Shown here: positions 21,872 to 32,078 of the stretch, piece after piece
How the letters are laid out: every line of letters starts with the position of its first letter
How positions within the stretch are numbered: the stretch's first letter is position 1
NCBI GenBank assembly: GCA_030789695.1
Contig: CM061133.1
Coordinates: forward strand, 100,025,128-100,089,127
Source of the DNA: Scilla litardierei
Taxonomy: Eukaryota > Streptophyta > Magnoliopsida > Asparagales > Asparagaceae
DNA length: 64,000 nucleotides
Reading direction: 5' to 3'
Position numbers and translations under genes: made by a program
The notes under the pieces: model-generated
The model's database searches: none
Told to the model about the DNA's origin: nothing
The model's input: only the letters and a program-made list of their open reading frames with translations

Positions 21872-21911
21872 TCTTCCTCGAGGACGAGGAAGAGTTCAGC
21901 TTGGGGGATTT
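21872..21911 (+). other. Second AGGA-loop hairpin and polypurine tract of element F
   Basis: TCTTCCTCG (21872-21880) pairs with CGAGGAAGA (21885-21893) around AGGA, followed by GTTCAGCTTGGGGGATTT up to the LTR at 21912. The stem differs from the first hairpin, but loop and downstream purine tract are shared. The purine run next to the LTR is the likely plus-strand primer. Confidence 0.75.
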
Positions 21912-23901
21912 TGACGTGCGTTTATGTTTCATATATTCACGCACGTTTTCTTTTGTGTTTCTCCGTATTTTTCGCCGTCTTTTATTAGTTTTCTCGTATT
22001 TTCTTGTTTTCTTTCACTTTTCCGTGTTTTTGGTATTTTGCAGGAATTTCTAGCATTTGGGACATAAAACGACGATATTATGAGTCCCCGAAGCAACGGG
22101 AGGAGTCACGCGTGATCCAGGGGGTCAAACGACCAAGATTGCCACTTTTCAGCCCCCACCCGATCGGTTGGACACAGCCAACCGATCGGGTGATGCACGC
22201 GTGCACGACCCGGACTGAAGTTGGAGCGAGGAGCAAAGTCAACCGACCGGTTCGCCGACCGGTTCATTCCAACAGAGTTCTCGGGAAAATGGAGCTGGAT
22301 CGGGTGACCTTCACCCGATCGGTTCATCTGTAGCCGATTCCTCCGAAGGACGACCCGGTCACGCCACCCGCTCTCCTCTGCGCCCGGTTGAAGCTCCCGA
22401 AGCCCGATGGCCGAAGCAACAAGCCGCTCATCCGATCGGTTGACATTTCAACCGATCGGGTGGCCTTTTCGTCCCCTTTCACGCACCGCTGCTCATTCAT
22501 TGAAGATCTGCTATCATTCCAGAAGGATTTTGGGTGATCTCTTATTTTTCTAGCGTCGGCATCGTCGTTAGCTTTCCAACAATAGGTCGCATGCCCAAAT
22601 CCGATTTTTCTAGATTTTTCTAGAATTTTCTGAGCGCAGCTATGTGCTGAAGCTGGCTGTAGTCTGGAATTTCATTTCACCCGATCGGTTGACTTGTCAA
22701 CCGACCGGGTGAGATCTGTTTCTGCGAATCTAAGCTCTCTGTTTATTCCACCCGATCGGGTGAGTTTCCACCCGATCCGGTGGGCCTTTTTTGACAGTTC
22801 TGAACCCGAACTGTTAAGGTTTTTTGGGGGATTTATAAATAGAAGTTGGGGGACGACTTGGAGAGGGTTCTTTTTCAGTTTTTAGGGCTTTTTGCCCCTT
22901 CTCTTGTGAAGCTTAAGGTAGATTAGATTAGGTCTTTGCTCAATAAATCTTGTACCGGATTGTTGGATTCGAATCAAGATAAGTATTTTTCTTCTCTCAT
23001 TTTCTATTGTATTGTGTTGTTTTCATTTTGCTCAATGGTGAATGTTTGTATGTTATTTGTTTTGCTTGTTTTTATGTTTCTCACCATGGAGTAGTGTTGA
23101 TGAACCCTAATACGGGTTAGAGTAGGATTGATGCTTGGGTTGTTTCATTTGACTTGGTTGCATGGCATGTGTTCGATGAAATGCGTCAATGGGGATTTCT
23201 AGCAATCTGGGTCCAATTCGTACGACGACACACTAGTTGTGTTGGGGGTTGGGGTCCGGTGCTTGTCCAGTCAAGATCCGCTTCGATGTATTGCTAGAAA
23301 TCACATTTGACCTATTTGGCCATTAGGGTTACGCGGGGGTGTTTCATTGTCATTGGCGGGAGAAAGACCGCCTCTGACCGTCGGGCCAAGGGGGAATAAA
23401 CTTGGCGGTTGACTCCCTAGCCATAGCTCACGCCCCCAGCGTAGACATCGAGTCATAGCGCGCGGGAGCGGCTTGGACGAAGTGTTGGGAGATATCATTG
23501 TGGCCTTAATGCTCCCGGTTGCGGAAGGTGTTAATGGACATGGGAATGCCCACCGTCCAGAACCGGGTAGGCCTAGCGTGCTTGGCACCGACCGGAATAT
23601 CGGGCCATGGACGCTAGGTACCATCTTTTGGGGCAATGTCTCACCCTGGGTCAAGTCAAGTGCCAAGTGTCATGAATGCTCTAGCCCGTGTTAGCGGGGA
23701 TTCATTTCGTGTCTTTTTCATTTCTTTCTTTTATTTCTACACTTCACCCACATTATCCGCGTAGCTAGCACACGACCTAGGCGAGGCTAGTAGCCACTCA
23801 AGCCATCCACCTCCCTGAGTTCGATAAACCCGCACCCTACACTAACCGTGCACTTGCGGTAAAACGACACCGCACCCATACCGTAAACGGGGCGTCGGTC
23901 A
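21912..23901 (+). repeat. 3' LTR of element F (1990 bp)
   Basis: Direct repeat of 16520-18518 with the same ends (TGACG...GGTCA). TATA box at 22834. The palindromes are kept, for example CACCCGATCGGTTG and CAACCGATCGGGTG at 22158-22193. Followed by the GTTCC target duplication and the rest of E's gag. Confidence 0.9.
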
Positions 23902-24906
23902 GTTCCTAAGGAGCGCTTCGCTTTGGAGAACCCTCCACAAGAAATACGTCGAGCCCACCGAAGAGGATTTCGAAAAATGGATGTCTTCCAAAAAATCTAC
24001 CGAATGGATTTCGAAAAAAGCAATGAACGCTCTTCATTGTGCGTTGGACCCGAATGAGTTCAACAAGATATGCACATGTAAGAGTGCATATCAAATTTGG
24101 TACCATCTCATCGTTACCCATGAGGGAACGAACAAGGCAAAACTTTCAAAGTTATATGTTGCCGTGCAAAACTTCGATTTGTTTCATATGCAGGAAAATG
24201 AGAGCATTGCATCGATGTACGGACGTTTTACCGACATCACCAATGAATTGGAAGCCCTTGGCCAAACATACACCGAACCTGAAAAGGTAAGGAAGATCAT
24301 CATGGGAATGACCTCCAAATGGGAAAGAAGAGCCATCGCCATCGAGGAGGTCAATGATTAGAAGAATTACACAGTTGTGAATCTTATCGGGCTCTCATGT
24401 CTTATGAAGTAAGACGGGAGAACTGATTAAAGATTCGAGCTATGATGAATCTTTCGGAGGCCAAGAAGAGAGCTTTGACATTCAACGCCAATTCATCATC
24501 ATCCGATAGTGAAGAATCAGAGAATGAGATGGATTTGGGTGAAATGGCCTAAATGGCGAAGAAGTTCCAACGCTTCTTCCGCAAAGGTAAATTTCCCTTT
24601 AACAAAAGATTTGAGTCTACTAATGCTACTTCCTCTCTTTGCTTTAAGTATAATAAGCCAGGGCACATCAAGAGGGATTGCCCAATGCTAAGAAACAAAG
24701 AGAAGTGGAAAGCTCCGAAGTACCACAAGTCCGACAAGAACAAGAGAGATAAGAAGAAAGGACTCGTCGGTAAATTCGATGACTCAAGTGAGGACTCATC
24801 AAGTGATTCGATGATGAGAAGGGTGAGAGCGCCCACATGTGTTTCATGGCACGAGAAGATCCACTCTCCGATGAGAGTGATTCGGACAAGGATGATATCG
24901 AGGTAA
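23902..24906 (+). pseudogene. Gag of element E, main part, with broken zinc knuckle
   Basis: This continues the gag cut at 16519. The frame through 24361 covers a UBN2-like capsid (AMNALHCALDPNEFNKI, AYQIWYHLIVTHEG, LHS-type helices, NELEALGQ, KIIMGMTSKWE) and stops at a TAG at 24359. After frame changes, 24553-24906 holds the nucleocapsid: CFKYNKPGHIKRDCP, where the second Cys of the CCHC knuckle is Tyr, followed by Lys-rich and Ser/Asp-rich stretches. The knuckle loss and stops make it non-functional. Confidence 0.85.
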
Positions 24907-26140
24907 CAATGGATGAACTTCGTATTGCAAATGAAGAATTATTTGCTAAATATCAATCTTTAATGCTTAGATATACTAGCTTAAAGAAATTGAATGTTAG
25001 CAAGTCATCCATTCCATGTATTGTCAACAATGACACCATTGTTGATACTTTAACTCTTGAGAAAGCAAACTTAGCTTTTCAAAATGTCACTTTGAGAGAT
25101 GATGTTAATAACCTTAAATCTTAACTAGATCAAACATATCCTAAGAATAATAGTGATCTAGTTACACGACACACACAATTGGGTTTAGAGAATGATTCTC
25201 TTAAAACTCAAGTGCACGAGCTCAAAGTACGGGTGTCCACCTTGGATACCAATATTTCTTCTGTTAAGGAGAAATATGAGCGCATGTCCTCCTGTATTGT
25301 GAGATTCAATTAGGGAAAAGGACAATTGGACGATTTGCGTGCAAACCAATTTCTGGCAACACATCGTGTTGGTCTTGGTTTTGTAAAAACAAATGCATCC
25401 AATGATCGCACCTCCTATAGTGGTGTCACTATAGACTTTGTGAGGCCATCCTCCGGTGCATCCACAAGTGGTGTCAAAGACACTATAGGTAGCAAACCTA
25501 CCAAGAAAGTCACCACTTCACCATCTATTCCTTTTTGGCAAGAAACCCACTAAGGGTGGAAACCAAAAGAGAAGTCATACTTACATGTACACTAACCTTC
25601 ATCTACGTAGGAAACCTCCTACTTCACAAGTGGATAATCATGACACTTTTTATGCTCCACACACATGAACACGTGCAAATCCACACATGACAAATGCTCA
25701 TGTATGTGCTCCTAAACACTCATATGCACATATGCATCATTCTTACATGTATGCTAATCCTCCACATGTCATGCATGACCCATATGCTTAATACAACATA
25801 CATGTTCCCAAGCATACACGTCATTCTCGTATGTTCAATGCATATCCTCCACTACATTTCTATGCTAGAAACCATGTTCCTAAGAAGCATGCACCACACA
25901 GAAATCTAACAAATATGCATGAAACTAGGAAAAGGACTCCCAAAATTTACACCATTTAGGGTCCTAAGAACACTAGCCTAAATGATAGGAATGCTTATGT
26001 TGATTCCTATTTTCATGATGTTATTAAGAATAGTAATTATGTTGGGAAGCGGAAGTTCACTTGGACTTGGCTTCCAAAGGGCTAATCCCCTTGGACCCAA
26101 CAAACATTGGGTACCATGAGCTTATGGTATATTATGTAGG
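24907..26140 (+). pseudogene. Gag C-terminus and gag-pol linker of element E
   Basis: Several broken frames. 24837-25124 is a helical, Leu-rich stretch (VTMDELRIANEELFAKYQSL) typical of the coiled coil after Sirevirus nucleocapsids; it stops at 25122. 25326-25553 follows in another frame. From about 25590 to 25920 the translation is rich in His, Tyr and Pro with many stops. KFTWTWLPKG (about 26056) is the conserved gag end before protease. Confidence 0.65.
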
Positions 26141-29100
26141 TACCCAAGAGAAAGAAGAAGAGCAATAAAGGTCAAACTAGCTCTAAAGGGAAAGGATGGA
26201 TTCTCGATAGTGATTGCTACAAACACTTAACGGGGGATCCCTCATTGCTCTCCGAAGTGATTAGCATCAAGGATGGTGCAACGGTAACTTTTGGAGGTAA
26301 TCAAAAGGGAACCATCATTAGAGTAGGTATTGTCGATAACCCTTCAAAGCCCTTAATTACTAATGTATTTCTTATTAGTGGTTTATGTCATAATCTCATT
26401 TCCATTAGTCAACTGTGTGACAAAGGTTACAAGATTAACTTTGGAGAAGGATCGTGTACAATTGTTGATTGTGATTCGAATGTTTTATTTTTCGGTATTA
26501 GGGGTAAAAATATTTATTATTTGAGCTTGCCTAAAACCGTAGAACATTGCTTAGTTGCTAATACAAGTGAACAACTACTATGACATCGTCGTTTTGGTCA
26601 TGTTCACTTCAAGCACTTATATAAGTTAGCTAAGCATGATCTAGTCAAAGGTTTTTCTAAAATTGCTTTTAGTAAGAAAAACTTTTGTGATTCGTGTCAA
26701 AGAGGTAAACTTAGTAAATCATCTTTTAAGCTTAAAGAAGGCATTACTTCTAAGAGGCCCCTAGAACTTCTTCATCTAGATTTGTTTGGGCCAACTAGAA
26801 CCGCCTCTTTAGGCAATGCTCATTATGGATTAGTTGTCGTTGACGAATTTTCTAGATTTACTTGGGTTTCATTATTAACTAATAAGAATGAAGCTTTTGA
26901 AGAGTTTACCATATTTGCAAAGAAGATTCAGAATCTCTTACGATCCACCATTATCACTATCCGTAGTGATCATGGAGGAGAATTCGAGAATGAATATTTT
27001 ACAAAGTTCTGTGATAACACCGGGATAACTCATAACTTTTCCTTCCCTCGGGCACCACCACAAAATGGTGTTGTAGAGTGAAAGAATAGGACTCTTATTG
27101 AGTGTGCTCGCACTATGCTCCATGATAGTCATCTTGGACTACAATTTTGGGCAGAGGTGGTGCACACGGCATGTTATGTGCTCAATAGGATCCTAGTGAG
27201 ACCACGAACGAACAAAACTTTTTTTGAGTTGTTTTATGACAAAAAGCCTCAAGTAAAATATTTTCGTGTTTTTGATTCAAAATGTTTTATCAAGAACACT
27301 TTTGGTAATCTAGATAAATTTGAGCCAATATCCGATGAAGGAATTTTTGTTGGATATTCCACACGTAGCAAAGCCTACCGGATATACAACAAAACTTCTT
27401 CAACGATTGATGAATCTCTACACGTATCATTTTATGAAGATTTTGATTTTCCTCATGTTGATGATGATAGTGTAGATGCTATTTGTGATTCTCTTAGTAA
27501 TGTTAAGATTAATGATTCGATTATTGAGACTAACACTACTAACGAAATTATTGAAGATGTTCCAAGTGATGCAGGAATACCCAAAGCTTATCTGACCGTT
27601 CGAAACCATCCACATAACCAAATAATTGGAGATATCGGTGTGGATGTTCGAACGAGGTCAAGAATTTATGAATTCTCTCTTTGCGCATTTGTCTCTACCA
27701 TTGAGCCAAAGAACATCCAAGAAGCTTGTGAGGATAGCTCTTGGATAGTGGGAATGGAAGAAGAACTAATGTAATTCGAGAGAAATAAAGTTTGGGAGTT
27801 CATTCCTCTTCCAAGTGGTCACCAAGTCATTGGGACCAAGTGGATCTTCAAGAACAAGACCGATGAGAATGAGGAGCTCAAGGCTACCGGCAAGAGGAAG
27901 GTATTGATTTCGAAGAATCGTTTGCTCCCGTAGCTAGATTAGAAGCTATTAGATTGCTTTTATCTTTTGCATCTTATAAGAATTTTAAACTATTTCAAAT
28001 AGATGTTAAAAGTGCATTTTTAAATGGGATTTTCAATGAAGAAGTATATGTTTCTCAATCTCCCGGTTTTATTCATGAAAATTTTCCAAACCATGTTTTC
28101 AAACTTAAGAAAGCGTTGTATGGGTTGAGACAAGCTCATAGAGCTTGGTATGATCGACTTAAGACCTTTCTTTTGGATTTAGGTTTTAAAATAGGAGAAG
28201 TTGATTCTACACTCTTCATTAAAGATTATGAAAATGACATTCTTTTGATTCAAGTTTATGTAGACGATATAATTTTTGGTTCTACTAACTTTAATCTTTG
28301 TCACGAATTTTCTAAGTCTATGAAGGATGAATTTGAGATGAGCCACATAGGAGAGCTCATTTATTTCCTTGGACTGCAAATTCGACAAATGGAGAATGGA
28401 ACTTTCATACATCAGACAAAGTACACAAAGGAGCTTATTAAGCGATTCGGGATGGAATCGTCTTCAAGAAAAATGACTCCCATGAGTACGACTACCCACC
28501 TACACAAGGATGAAAACAGAAAAGATGTAGACGTTTGTCTATATCAAGGTATGATCGGTAGCTTACTTTACGTAACTGCTAGTAGGCCCGATATCATGTT
28601 TTCCGTATGCTTGTGTGCTAGATATCAAGCTAGACCTAAGGAGTCACACTTGATTGCGGTTAAACGAATATTTCGTTATCTCAATCAGTCTCTAGATTAT
28701 GGGTTACTTTACCCTAAATCTAGCACATATGAGTTAATCTCATATAGTGATGCCGACTTTGTCGGATGCAAGTCCGACATGAAAAGTACTAGTGGCACGT
28801 GCCATTTTCTAGGAAATTCCTTAGTTTCTTGGTTTTCCAATAAACAGAACTCGGTATCATTGTCCACGACTGAAGCGGAATATATTGCTACGGGTCTTGC
28901 ATGTATGCACAAGTCCTTTGGATGAGACACACTCTTAGTGACTATGGTGTCAATTGTGATACTTGCCCTATCATGGTTGATAACTAAAGTGATATATGTC
29001 TTTCCAAGAACCCGTTACATCACTCTCATACCAAACACATAGATGTGAGACACCATTTTATTAATGATCATGTAGCTAAGAAGGACATCATCTTAGAGTA

Positions 29101-29209
29101 CATTGAAACCCAAAAACAAATTGTCGGCATCTTCACAAAACCTCTTAAAGAAGATTCATTTGTGAGGTTGCGTGGAGAATTAGGAATTATGGGTGAATAT
29201 GAAATTTAG
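26141..29209 (+). pseudogene. Sirevirus pol of element E (protease, integrase, reverse transcriptase, RNase H), broken
   Basis: Protease has WILDSD near 26200, where the active site is normally DSG. The pre-integrase finger starts at 26581 with a TGA in place of a Trp, then HRRFGHVHFKH and CDSCQRGK. Integrase has LHLDLFGPTR, IRSDHGGEFEN and PQNGVVE, so all three acidic residues are kept, but a TGA follows the Glu at 27079. The linker (VGYSTRSKAYRIYN) runs to 27774. A deletion and frameshift near 27890 removes the start of reverse transcriptase. 27954-28925 has AWYDRLK, the intact YVDD active site, then RNase H with [11 protein letters not shown] and [10 protein letters not shown] frameshift at about 28905 shifts the end, which finishes near 29209 (LGIMGEYEI). 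Confidence 0.9.
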
Positions 29210-30134
29210 AAGCTCAACTTATATGTTATAACACTTTTTGAGCTCATATCATCATGTTGCCTCTTTATTTGATATATCATATATATGTGTTTAAGAAAGG
29301 CAATTGAGATTTATGTGATTTCATCAGTTCTTTAAGATTGTTTTTAGAGATTTTTGTTGCAATTGATTTATCGTATTACATTGTTTTTATGATGAGTTTA
29401 TGATTAGAGTATAGGTCCTAGGGTGAGTGTTCATATCCTCTGGATTTTTATCTCACTGTGTATTTTTGGACCAGGATAGACGATTGTCTTTCCTTCGACA
29501 GTCGTTTGCCATACTCTATCTTCTAAGTCAGAAATTTCTATCTTTCGCACAGACGACTGATGACAATTTTCCAGTCGACTGTTGTTTCAACAGGTGATTG
29601 CATTTTAGTCATCAGGCGCCTGCCATCATTGTTGAAATTTTACAGTGCTCTTTGTCTTTTTTTTGTTGAAGTTTATTGATTCTCAGCCAGTCGACTGATG
29701 TGTATAGTATAGTCGACTGTCTCACGGACAGGCGACTGTATGTTACTCAACAGTCGACTGTCTGTCTTCATGAGCTTATTCCTTATCACCTCATCCAGTC
29801 GACTGACTTTTGTTCATCAGTCGACTGTCTACTGTTGTGTCGGTTCACTGCTTCGATCGGAACCGTCGATTCTTTAATCCAACGGCCCAGATTAATTCCC
29901 TCTTTCTTATAAACGTCGAGACGTTTCATTTCGATCCTCTCTCTCTCTCTCTCCTTCGACTGAACGGCTCGTCTTCCCGCTCGAAATTCTGTCGATCTCT
30001 TCTTTGTGGCAACGCGCTTTTCCTCCTTCGTTTGGTTGATCGTGTGTTGCTCGCCTGAAGATCGAATTCTCGTAAGAATCATGTTCGTTCGTTGTTGGTA
30101 ACTTGCTTGACCTAACTTTCAATCAAGTGAGCTC
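29210..30134 (+). other. Spacer after pol of element E with AGTCGACT motifs
   Basis: No supported gene. 29470-29830 holds about ten CAGTCGACTG-type motifs, the same ones found in this element's LTRs. A CT microsatellite (29935-29955) precedes the third frame. Confidence 0.6.
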
Positions 30135-30745
30135 ATGGATCCTTTTGATCAACTGTTTCCTAAAGGATCTTTCGATTTCCTCGATGATCCGGTTCCTTCT
30201 CCTAAACCCACTGATCAGGTTCCCTCTTCACCTCCATCTTCTGGGGAATTCCTAAATATCATTGTCGGTGACCCCATTCATTCAGAGAATGTTGCTGAAC
30301 ACACTTCTCTGCCTGCCGATCATCCTCCGCGTACTCCTCCTTCAGTACCCTTGAGGATTTTCTTCTCGGTAGGTTGTGTGATCGTGTCACCGCTCTCGAG
30401 AAGCTCTCTACTTATTCGGATGAGAAGCTCAATCTTATTTTGGAGCTTCAGTACAAATCCATCATGCTTCATGGATTTCCCAACCCAGTCAAGCTTCCGG
30501 CTCTGTTTTCTATGTCTGAGGACACTGCCCCTGTTCGTGCTCCTCCTCCTCCAGGCTTTATGCCTGTATCGTCTGTTGTTCAGACCCCTGTTGCCCAGAC
30601 TCCTGTTCTTGTTCATGCAGTATCCTCTGCTACTCGTGCTTCGTCTTCCAAGAGGAAGACTCCTGCTTACCCTACTCGACGATCTGCCAGGCTGATGTTC
30701 AGTTCGTCTAGTCGTCTATCGGACCCCCAATGTTATTCACATTGA
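30135..30745 (+). pseudogene. Third frame of element E after pol, frameshifted
   Basis: It starts at an ATG at 30135 (MDPFDQLFPKGSFDF), rich in Pro, Ser and Asp, and shifts frame near 30350. The rest (LCDRVTALEKLSTYSDEKLNLILELQYKSI, then a Pro/Val-rich stretch and a basic KRKTPAYPTRRSAR tail) ends at 30745. Together about 200 residues. Position matches the envelope-like frame of element D, and both have a coiled coil and a Pro-rich stretch, but the plant transposon-type core domain seen in D is absent. There is no signal peptide or membrane segment I can support. Function unknown; the basic tail could be a nuclear localisation signal. Confidence 0.5.
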
Positions 30746-30954
30746 CTGATGTTGCAGCTGTTACTTCTTGTTCACTCACCCGGAGACCTAGATTTTTTTG
30801 TGTGGTCTATTTTTGTTTGGGTTGAGTGGTTCATCAGTATGTTTGTTTAGTTTATCTATATGTTGTTTACTTTATATGTGTGGAGATGTACGATGATATC
30901 ATGATGTATTTTTTGATGGACATGGTGATGTCCATCTGATATGTACTCATCTTT

Positions 30955-30956
<2 letters not shown>
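30746..30956 (+). other. Non-coding stretch after third frame of element E
   Basis: Short T-rich non-coding sequence with repeated TGATG words, leading into a TA microsatellite. Confidence 0.5.

Positions 30957-31010
<54 letters not shown>
30957..31010. repeat. TA microsatellite
   Basis: About 27 uninterrupted TA units, directly left of MITE G. A shorter TA run is on the right side (31398-31411), so the MITE landed in the repeat. Confidence 0.95.
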
Positions 31011-31013
<3 letters not shown>

Positions 31014-31397
31014 GGATCAAATGACCCCCAAAAATAACCCCCAAAAATGACCCCCTATCAAAAATCCTATGCCCCCCATTTTTTCGGAAGATCCGAACCG
31101 TTCATCTTGATCTCCGCCCTCTAAATACCTGACCCACCAATTTTCAACCCGATCCGATGTGTTTTTCCCATCCATCAACCATTCACAAAAGTTCTGTTCA
31201 TGCGAAACCGTTAAATTTGGGTTGGATGGATGAACGGGCAAAACACATGGGATCGGGTTGAAAATTGGTGGGTCGGGTATTTAGAGGGCGGAGATCAAGA
31301 TCAACGGTTCGGATCTTCCGAAAAAATGGGGGGCATAGGATTTTTGATAGGGGGTCATTTTTGGGGGTTATTTTTGGGGGTCATTTGATCCCTCCTC
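31011..31397. mobile_element. Element G: foldback MITE with long inverted repeats
   Basis: The left end GAGGGATCAAATGACCCCC and the right end GGGGGTCATTTGATCCCTC are inverted copies, and the match continues inward for about 150 bases on each side (for example CCCCCCATTTTTTCGGAAGA and its complement at 31313-31332). A short unpaired middle remains. It has no coding capacity. The right end has an extra CTC. It sits in a TA run, so the target duplication cannot be sized and the superfamily is not assigned. Confidence 0.85.
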
Positions 31398-32078
31398 ATA
31401 TATATATATATGATGTTGCTGTCTAGTCTTATATGTCACATCGTGTATAACTGATTATCATATCTGTGTGATGTTAGTGATATTGTCTCCATGAATGATA
31501 TTTTCTCCTCTGATGTGTTTTTGAGACAATATAGGATTTGATATTGGATTATTCATGCTATCAGTGATGTGATGCGTCTTTGAAACTATTTTCGTTACGT
31601 ATATCTAAAATGTTGATATTGGACTTCCATTCCTATATTCATATAAGTATTTGATATGATTTTATGAGTTTTGATTCTTTATATCTTTATACTCCTTGAT
31701 TGTTGGTAGATCGTATTTAGCACGATTATTGTTGTTGTTATTTACTCTCACCTTTTTGGATAATGACATAGGGGGAGAGAAATAAACATACAAGATTCAT
31801 AATGGATATGCTAAGTATGTGCTAACACTTTGAATCTAAGATTGGAGTTGCCTTAGATTCAGGGGGAGTAAGATTACAATGAATAGGGATTTTTTAATTC
31901 TAGATTTCTTGAATTTAAATTCACTCATATCTTATTCATTTGCTTCAATTTATATATAGGTGCCCAAATATTTGTTGACTAACTTGATTGGCATCTATGT
32001 AGGGGAGTAAGTTTTCATTACGCGCAATTATTTATCTTTTTGTTTATGTTTGTTTGTCATCATCAAAAAGGGAGAGAA
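31398..32078 (+). other. 3' untranslated region of element E with repeated polypurine tracts
   Basis: Non-coding. Purine tracts at 31770 (AGGGGGAGAGAAA), 31860 (AGGGGGAGTAAG), 32001 (AGGGGAGTAAG) and 32065-32078 (AAAAAGGGAGAGAA, next to the LTR). The repeated tract is a Sirevirus feature. Confidence 0.7.

Larger units (their letters stand above)
16520..23901 (+). mobile_element. Element F: non-autonomous Athila-like LTR retrotransposon
   Basis: Complete, with two LTRs of 1999 and 1990 bp that begin TGACG and end GGTCA, a perfect GTTCC target duplication (16515-16519 and 23902-23906), a primer site, and a polypurine tract. The 3.4-kb interior encodes a gag-type zinc knuckle and an acidic frame but no protease, integrase or reverse transcriptase. 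The primer site TGGCGCCGTTGCCGGGGA and the hairpin plus TTGGGGGA motifs are those of Athila-type Ty3/gypsy elements. It is best described as a TR-GAG-type element needing pol from a relative. The close LTR match makes it among the youngest insertions here, along with I and M. Confidence 0.9.

Noticed and set aside
30115..30150. A promoter and start of a normal plant gene at the third frame of element E
   Set aside because: The frame lies between pol and the polypurine tracts of the same strand and shifts frame soon after; an element gene is the simpler reading.
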